From Tabrizicola sp. (GTDB taxonomy: Bacteria > Pseudomonadota > Alphaproteobacteria > Rhodobacterales > Rhodobacteraceae), in the NCBI RefSeq assembly GCF_022842145.1, contig NZ_JALHQD010000005.1, forward strand, positions 214,905 to 278,904: 64,000 bases of DNA, given 5' to 3'. A program made the translations under genes and the position numbers. Each line of letters opens with the position of its first letter. Positions within the stretch are counted from its first letter, which is position 1. Shown here piece by piece: positions 59,693 to 64,000 of this stretch. A model generated the notes under the pieces. That model saw only the letters and a program-made list of their open reading frames with translations. It did not search any database and was not told where the DNA came from.

Positions 59693-59709
59693 GGTCGGCT
59701 CCAGATTTG

Positions 59710-59739
59710 AAAAGGCCCCCGCCGTTTCCAGCGGGGGCC
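59710..59739 (-). terminator. Terminator after rplP
   Basis: GGCCCCCGC and GCGGGGGCC form a perfect 9-bp stem with an eight-base loop, followed on the minus strand by UUUUC. It lies 30 bases past the rplP stop and ends the upstream ribosomal block, with possible read-through into the oxygenase gene. Confidence 0.88.
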
Positions 59740-59769
59740 GATATCGCAGGTCGGGCTTGCGCCCGCCCC

Positions 59770-60183
59770 TTACCAGTCTTCCTTCGCGACGACGCGCGTG
59801 GTGACCGGGAGTTTCATTGCGCCCAGACGCAGGGCCTCACGCGCGATTTCGTCGGACACGCCGTCGATCTCGAACATGATCCGGCCGGGTTTGACCTTGG
59901 CCGCCCAGTAGTCGGTGGAGCCTTTGCCCTTACCCATACGAACTTCGACGGGCTTGGCCGAGACCGGGACGTCCGGGAAAATCCGGATCCAGACCCGGCC
60001 CTGACGCTTCATGTGGCGGGTGATCGCGCGGCGGGCCGCTTCGATCTGCCGCGCGGTGACGCGCTCGGGCTCGGTCGCTTTCAGGGCGAAGGAACCGAAG
60101 TTGATCAGGAACCCACCCTTGGCTTCGCCATGGATGCGACCCTTGTGCATCTTGCGGAATTTGGTGCGCTTTGGTTGCAGCAT
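59770..60183 (-). CDS. rplP: 50S ribosomal protein L16
   Basis: The 137-residue product begins [20 protein letters not shown] and shows [20 protein letters not shown] and [20 protein letters not shown]. The latter holds the Arg-rich loop near the residue hydroxylated by YcfD in E. coli. It lies 13 bases after rpsC and is the last gene of the rplB block. Confidence 0.98.
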   Translation of the reverse strand: MLQPKRTKFRKMHKGRIHGEAKGGFLINFGSFALKATEPERVTARQIEAARRAITRHMKRQGRVWIRIFPDVPVSAKPVEVRMGKGKGSTDYWAAKVKPGRIMFEIDGVSDEIAREALRLGAMKLPVTTRVVAKEDW

Positions 60184-60196
60184 CTCATTCTACTCC

Positions 60197-60913
60197 TTAC
60201 GCGCGTTCGCGGTCGCGGCGCGGACCACGGGGGGCCGGGCCGTCTGCGGCTTCGGCGAGGCGGCGGTCATGCGCTTGCGGATCATGCTCAAGGATCTCGC
60301 CCTTGAAGATCCAGACCTTCACCCCGATGATCCCGTAAGGGGTCGTGGCTTCGGACAGCGCATAGTCGATGTCGGCACGAAGGGTGTGCAACGGCACGCG
60401 GCCTTCGCGGTACCATTCGGTCCGGGCAATTTCGGCGCCGCCAAGACGGCCGGCGACGTTCACACGGATGCCAAGCGCACCCATCCGCATCGCGTTCTGC
60501 ACGCCACGCTTCATGGCGCGACGGAAGGACACGCGGCGTTCCATCTGCTGGGCGATCGACTCGGCCACCAGCTGGGCGTCAAGCTCCGGCTTGCGAACCT
60601 CGACGATGTTGAGGTGCAGTTCGGACTTGGTGAACACGGTCAGCTTCTTGCGAAGCGTCTCGATGTCCGCGCCCTTCTTGCCGATGATGACGCCCGGACG
60701 TGCGGTGTGAATGGTCACACGGCACTTCTTGTGCGGACGCTCGATGATCACGCGGCTGATGCCAGCCTGCTTGAGATCCTTGTGGATGAACTCGCGCATG
60801 CGGAGGTCTTCCAGCAAGAGGTTGCCGTAGTCTTTCGATTCAGCGAACCAGCGGCTGTCCCAGGTGCGGTTGACCTGGAGGCGCATACCGATCGGATTGA
60901 CCTTCTGACCCAT
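60197..60913 (-). CDS. rpsC: 30S ribosomal protein S3
   Basis: The 238-residue product has the KH domain ([20 protein letters not shown]) and the S3 C-terminal domain ([20 protein letters not shown]), ending in a basic, low-complexity tail. Its ATG shares one base with the rplV stop. Confidence 0.98.
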   Translation of the reverse strand: MGQKVNPIGMRLQVNRTWDSRWFAESKDYGNLLLEDLRMREFIHKDLKQAGISRVIIERPHKKCRVTIHTARPGVIIGKKGADIETLRKKLTVFTKSELHLNIVEVRKPELDAQLVAESIAQQMERRVSFRRAMKRGVQNAMRMGALGIRVNVAGRLGGAEIARTEWYREGRVPLHTLRADIDYALSEATTPYGIIGVKVWIFKGEILEHDPQAHDRRLAEAADGPAPRGPRRDRERA

Positions 60914-61293
60914 TATGCGGACTCCCCGGTTTGACGGACCTTGATGGTGATCTCAGAGAACGGCTTCATGATCTTGCCGAAGCGACCGCGAGCCCGCGGA
61001 CGGCCCCGCTTCATCACCAGGTTCTTGCCGACCCAGGCCTCGGCGACAACAAGGCTGTCGACGTCGAGGTTGTGGTTGTTCTCCGCGTTGGCGATCGCCG
61101 ACTGGAGGCACTTCTTCACGTCACCCGCGATGCGGCGCTTGGAGAAGGTGAGGTCGGCGAGCGCCTTGTCCACCTTCTTGCCCCGGATCAGACCGGCGAC
61201 GAGGTTCAGCTTCTGCGGCGAGGTGCGAAGCATGCGGAGGACCGCCATCGCTTCCTTGTCCGCCACGCGACGGGGGTTCTTTTCCGATCCCAT
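60913..61293 (-). CDS. rplV: 50S ribosomal protein L22
   Basis: The 126-residue product has L22 features [20 protein letters not shown] and [20 protein letters not shown], the latter forming the exit-tunnel loop. It starts 3 bases after rpsS. Confidence 0.98.
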   Translation of the reverse strand: MGSEKNPRRVADKEAMAVLRMLRTSPQKLNLVAGLIRGKKVDKALADLTFSKRRIAGDVKKCLQSAIANAENNHNLDVDSLVVAEAWVGKNLVMKRGRPRARGRFGKIMKPFSEITIKVRQTGESA

Positions 61294-61296
61294 GGC

Positions 61297-61575
61297 TTAT
61301 TTCCTCTTCGCTTTCTTGTCGGCGGCGTGACCGTAGTAGGTCCGCGTCGGCGAGTATTCACCGAACTTCTGGCCGATCATATCCTCGGATACGTTGACCG
61401 GGACGTGCTTCTTGCCGTTGTAGACCCCGAAGGTCAGACCAACGAACTGCGGCAAGATGGTGGAGCGGCGCGACCAGATCTTGATCACTTCCGCCTTGCC
61501 ACCGGCCTTGGCCTTTTCGGCCTTCTTCAGGACGTAGCCGTCGACGAACGGGCCTTTCCAGATGGAACGTGCCAT
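61297..61575 (-). CDS. rpsS: 30S ribosomal protein S19
   Basis: The 92-residue product begins [20 protein letters not shown] and contains [20 protein letters not shown]. It starts 3 bases after rplB. Confidence 0.98.
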   Translation of the reverse strand: MARSIWKGPFVDGYVLKKAEKAKAGGKAEVIKIWSRRSTILPQFVGLTFGVYNGKKHVPVNVSEDMIGQKFGEYSPTRTYYGHAADKKAKRK

Positions 61576-61578
61576 GGA

Positions 61579-62418
61579 TTAACGCCCTTTCTTCTTGGCG
61601 TGACGCGAGCGCACGATCAGTGCATCCGAAGCCTTCGGCTTGCGCGTCTTGTTGCCCTTGGTGCCTTTGCCCCACGGGGTAACCGGGTGACGGCCGCCCG
61701 AGGTACGGCCTTCGCCGCCGCCGTGCGGGTGGTCGATCGGGTTCATCGCGACGCCGCGGACCGTCGGGCGGATGCCCTTGTGACGCATGCGTCCGGCTTT
61801 ACCGAAGTTCTGGTTCGAGTTGTCCGGGTTCGACACGGCACCGATGGTGGCCATGCATTCCTGACGGACCATCCGCAGTTCGCCCGAGGAGAGGCGGATC
61901 TGCGCGTAAGAGCCGTCACGGCCGACGAACTGGGCATAGGTCCCAGCCGCACGGGCCAGCTGACCGCCCTTGCCGGGCTTCAGCTCGACGTTGTGGACGA
62001 TCGCGCCGATCGGCATGCCGCTGAACGGCATCGCGTTCCCCGGCTTCACGTCGGTCTTGGCGCCAGCGATGACGCTGTCACCCACGGCCAGGCGCTGCGG
62101 CGCCAGGATGTAGGCCAGTTCACCGTCCTGGTACTTGACCAGCGCGATGAAGGCGGTGCGGTTCGGGTCATATTCGATCCGCTCGACGACCGCCGGGATA
62201 TCATATTTGCGACGCTTGAAATCGACCACCCGGTAGAGACGCTTTGCGCCGCCGCCCTGGTGAAACATCGTGATTCGTCCGGTGTTGTTCCGGCCGCCAG
62301 AACGGTTCAAACCCTCGGTGAGGTGCTTGACCGGGCGGCCTTTCCACAGCTCCGAACGGTCGATCAGAACCAACCCACGTTGGCCAGGCGTCGTCGGCTT
62401 ATACGACTTGAGTGCCAT
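61579..62418 (-). CDS. rplB: 50S ribosomal protein L2
   Basis: The 279-residue product begins [20 protein letters not shown] and has the conserved C-terminus [20 protein letters not shown] with the active-site-proximal His. The start at 62418 is the family start. It heads the rplB-rpsS-rplV-rpsC-rplP block and is cut off from rplW by 0.75 kb that contains its own promoter and a plus-strand gene. Confidence 0.98.
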   Translation of the reverse strand: MALKSYKPTTPGQRGLVLIDRSELWKGRPVKHLTEGLNRSGGRNNTGRITMFHQGGGAKRLYRVVDFKRRKYDIPAVVERIEYDPNRTAFIALVKYQDGELAYILAPQRLAVGDSVIAGAKTDVKPGNAMPFSGMPIGAIVHNVELKPGKGGQLARAAGTYAQFVGRDGSYAQIRLSSGELRMVRQECMATIGAVSNPDNSNQNFGKAGRMRHKGIRPTVRGVAMNPIDHPHGGGEGRTSGGRHPVTPWGKGTKGNKTRKPKASDALIVRSRHAKKKGR

Positions 62419-62498
62419 GTTCTCTGTCTTCCGTTTGCTTCGTGACCCCTGCGGGCCTCGGGTGAAGGGCTCCGAAGATCCCCAAAACAAAATCACAT

Positions 62499-62522
62499 GG
62501 CCCCGGAACGAATCCCGGGGCC
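62499..62522 (-). promoter_or_regulatory. Leader hairpin of the rplB block
   Basis: GGCCCCGG and CCGGGGCC form a perfect 8-bp stem with an eight-base loop, followed after five bases by AUUUUGUUUU on the minus strand. It starts about 8 bases from the predicted transcription start and looks like a weak attenuator or stabiliser. The whole 311-base gap 62419-62729 otherwise holds only the promoters of rplB and of the plus-strand gene. Confidence 0.6.
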
Positions 62523-62536
62523 TCGCGACAGGGGGC

Positions 62537-62565
62537 TTCTAGGGGAAAGGGGGGGTGGTGGCAAG
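62537..62565 (-). promoter_or_regulatory. Candidate promoter of the rplB block
   Basis: On the minus strand CTTGCC and CTAGAA are exactly 17 bases apart. The -35 hexamer and spacing are identical to those before rpmC. Confidence 0.6.
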
Positions 62566-62729
62566 GGCCGGAAGCAAGCAAAGCCTGAGAAACCCAGAGT
62601 TCTTGGCAAAGCGCTTGCAGAGCACGTGTTGGCTTCGCTCCGATGTTGCGCTTCCATTGCCATAGAATTTCCCAAAATTCATGTTCGGGTCAAAGCAAGG
62701 TCGGATAATGCTGCAGAAAGGAAACAGTA

Positions 62730-63098
62730 ATGGCACCAAAACCAGAGGACGTGGCGGCTTTGCAGGCCATGTTCGATACCGAACTCGCGCAGAAACGGGC
62801 CCAGCAGACACGCCGCAGCGATGCCGCCGGGGCCAAATCCTGGCTGGTCATCGGACTGGTTCTGGGCCTTGCCGCAGGGGCGGTGCGCGGGCTGGTCCTA
62901 CACCCGGACACGCCCTTTGCGCTGGAAACGCTTTCCGGCGACGTGCTGTTTGCACTCGGCCTCGCCATCCTGGCAGCAGGACCCATCCTGGGCGTTGTGG
63001 GCGCGATCCTCTATGTCGTCAGTAGCAAATGGCTGTCACTGGCCTATGCCGGGGCGGGCATGACGGTCGGCACCTTGCTTTTCGGGCTTGTCTCGTAG
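62730..63098 (+). CDS. Small membrane protein of unknown function
   Basis: The 122-residue product has a charged N-terminus (MAPKPEDVAALQAMFDTELA, coiled-coil-like to about residue 34) and then three hydrophobic segments near 37-56, 70-95 and 100-121. AAAGGA precedes the ATG. No family was recognised. It lies on the plus strand between rplW and rplB, opposite to the ribosomal genes, and converges on the rplW terminator. Confidence 0.75.
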   Translation: MAPKPEDVAALQAMFDTELAQKRAQQTRRSDAAGAKSWLVIGLVLGLAAGAVRGLVLHPDTPFALETLSGDVLFALGLAILAAGPILGVVGAILYVVSSKWLSLAYAGAGMTVGTLLFGLVS

Positions 63099-63116
63099 CG
63101 GTCTTGCAGAAAACTC

Positions 63117-63143
63117 AAAAGCCCCCGCCTTCCGGCAGGGGCT
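63117..63143 (-). terminator. Terminator after rplW
   Basis: On the minus-strand RNA, AGCCCCUGCC pairs fully with GGCGGGGGCU (one U-G pair) around a GGAA tetraloop and runs into UUUUGAGUUUU. It ends the rplD-rplW transcript 24 bases past the rplW stop and could also serve the plus-strand gene that converges on it. Confidence 0.85.
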
Positions 63144-63167
63144 CTCTCATTTCACTCAGGCCGAAGC

Positions 63168-63488
63168 TCAGAGGCCGGTGGTGACGTCGATCGTCTGACC
63201 GTCTTCCAGCATGACATAGGCCTTCTTCTTGTCCGAACGCTCGCCTGCGCGACCGCGGAAACGCTTGGCCTTGCCCTTGGTGATGGTGGTGTTCACCGCC
63301 TTCACCTTCACACCAAAGATCGCCTCGACGGCTTCCTTGATCTGCGGCTTGGTCGAGTCCATCGCGACCTGGAACACGACGGCACCAGCCTCCGAGGCCA
63401 TGGTGGCCTTTTCGGTGATGATCGGCTTTTTGATCAGGTCGTAGTGCTCCGGCTTGATGGCCGCAGCGGTTTTCGGTGCTTTGCTCAT
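63168..63488 (-). CDS. rplW: 50S ribosomal protein L23
   Basis: The 106-residue product has L23 features [20 protein letters not shown] and [20 protein letters not shown]. The start overlaps the rplD stop by 4 bases. Confidence 0.97.
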   Translation of the reverse strand: MSKAPKTAAAIKPEHYDLIKKPIITEKATMASEAGAVVFQVAMDSTKPQIKEAVEAIFGVKVKAVNTTITKGKAKRFRGRAGERSDKKKAYVMLEDGQTIDVTTGL

Positions 63489-64000
63489 TTCAGGCGAGCC
63501 TCCAGGGCTTCGATACCGGCCTTGGTGATGACCAGGGTATCACGCTTCAGGATGTCGTAGACGTTGGCGCCCATCGTGGGCAGAACGTCGACGCCGTCCA
63601 GGTTGCGGGCGGCCAGAGCGAAGTTGGCGTCAACGGTCGCGCCGTCGATCACCAGAACGCGCTTCCAGCCGAGCTCGGTCGCCATCTTGGCCAAGTTGGC
63701 GGTCTTGGCTTCGGCGAGGGTCGCCATGTCCAGGATCACCAGCTCACCCGCCTTGGCCTTGGCCGAAAGTGCGTGCCGCAGCCCGAGGGCGCGGAACTTC
63801 TTCGGCAGGTCATGGGCGTGGCTGCGGGGCTGCGGGCCCTTGGTCACACCACCGTGGCGGAAGATCGGAGCCTTCTTGGAGCCGTGGCGTGCGCCGCCGG
63901 TGCCCTTCTGGCGATAGATCTTCTTGGTCGAGTACGAAACCTCGGCCCGGGTCAGCGTCGAATGGGTGCCGGCCTGGGATTTCGCCCGCTGCCAGCGCAC
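63485..64000 (-). CDS. rplD: 50S ribosomal protein L4, N-terminus cut by window edge
   Basis: The 171 visible residues cover the L4 loop ([40 protein letters not shown]) and the C-terminal domain ([20 protein letters not shown]). The frame is open to the last base of the window, so the true start lies beyond it. Confidence 0.96.
   Translation of the reverse strand: MRWQRAKSQAGTHSTLTRAEVSYSTKKIYRQKGTGGARHGSKKAPIFRHGGVTKGPQPRSHAHDLPKKFRALGLRHALSAKAKAGELVILDMATLAEAKTANLAKMATELGWKRVLVIDGATVDANFALAARNLDGVDVLPTMGANVYDILKRDTLVITKAGIEALEARLK

Overview
The window looks like chromosomal DNA of a high-GC alphaproteobacterium of the Rhodobacterales (Rhodobacter/Paracoccus/Gemmobacter-like). The evidence is a lanthanide-type methanol dehydrogenase cluster next to glutathione-dependent formaldehyde oxidation genes, a Bzt/Aap general amino-acid transporter, an ATP12-type F1 assembly factor, a TmoXWV-like TMAO importer, LuxI/LuxR pairs and the ribosomal protein supercluster. 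No rRNA, tRNA, insertion sequence or CRISPR array was seen. These calls rest on reading alone; no database search was run.

Region 1 (1-6.1 kb) is C1 metabolism on the minus strand. In transcription order it holds gfa, frmA, xoxF, xoxG, xoxJ and a CXXXCW rhodanese-like protein, which together take methanol to formaldehyde and on to S-formylglutathione. The tail of a plus-strand gene sits at the left edge. Region 2 (6.2-15.1 kb) is a TorT/TorS/TorR sensory system beside a complete quaternary-amine ABC importer best matched to TmoX/TmoW/TmoV. This suggests a TMAO sensor tuned to uptake rather than to respiration.

Region 3 (15.2-33.9 kb) is a nitrogen-scavenging island. A guanidine-I (ykkC) riboswitch at 22.9 kb precedes a NitT/TauT-type ABC transporter, two DUF1989 proteins (carboxyguanidine deiminase CgdAB type), a biotin-dependent urea/guanidine carboxylase and allophanate hydrolase. 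This is a complete guanidine-to-ammonia route. Just upstream are a polyamine-type ABC transporter, a cysteine hydrolase, an unknown protein and a metallo-beta-lactamase-fold protein, with a divergent 2-oxoglutarate/Fe(II) oxygenase. These may act on a guanidino or polyamine precursor. A minus-strand M20 amidohydrolase closes the region.

Region 4 (34.2-44.1 kb) holds bztABCD, an overlapping fluC-rluC-atp12 operon, rarA and a DegP-type protease. Region 5 (44.2-46.8 kb) is two tandem luxR-luxI modules, each with an RNA hairpin that can mask the luxI ribosome-binding site. Region 6 (47-64 kb) is the S10-spc-alpha ribosomal supercluster with secY, adk and rpoA on the minus strand. It is interrupted three times, between rplW/rplB, rplP/rpmC and rpmD/rplO. 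Each break contains plus-strand genes and is followed by a candidate promoter and a promoter-proximal hairpin for the next ribosomal block. The rplP/rpmC break also holds a putative 2OG-Fe(II) oxygenase adjacent to L16.
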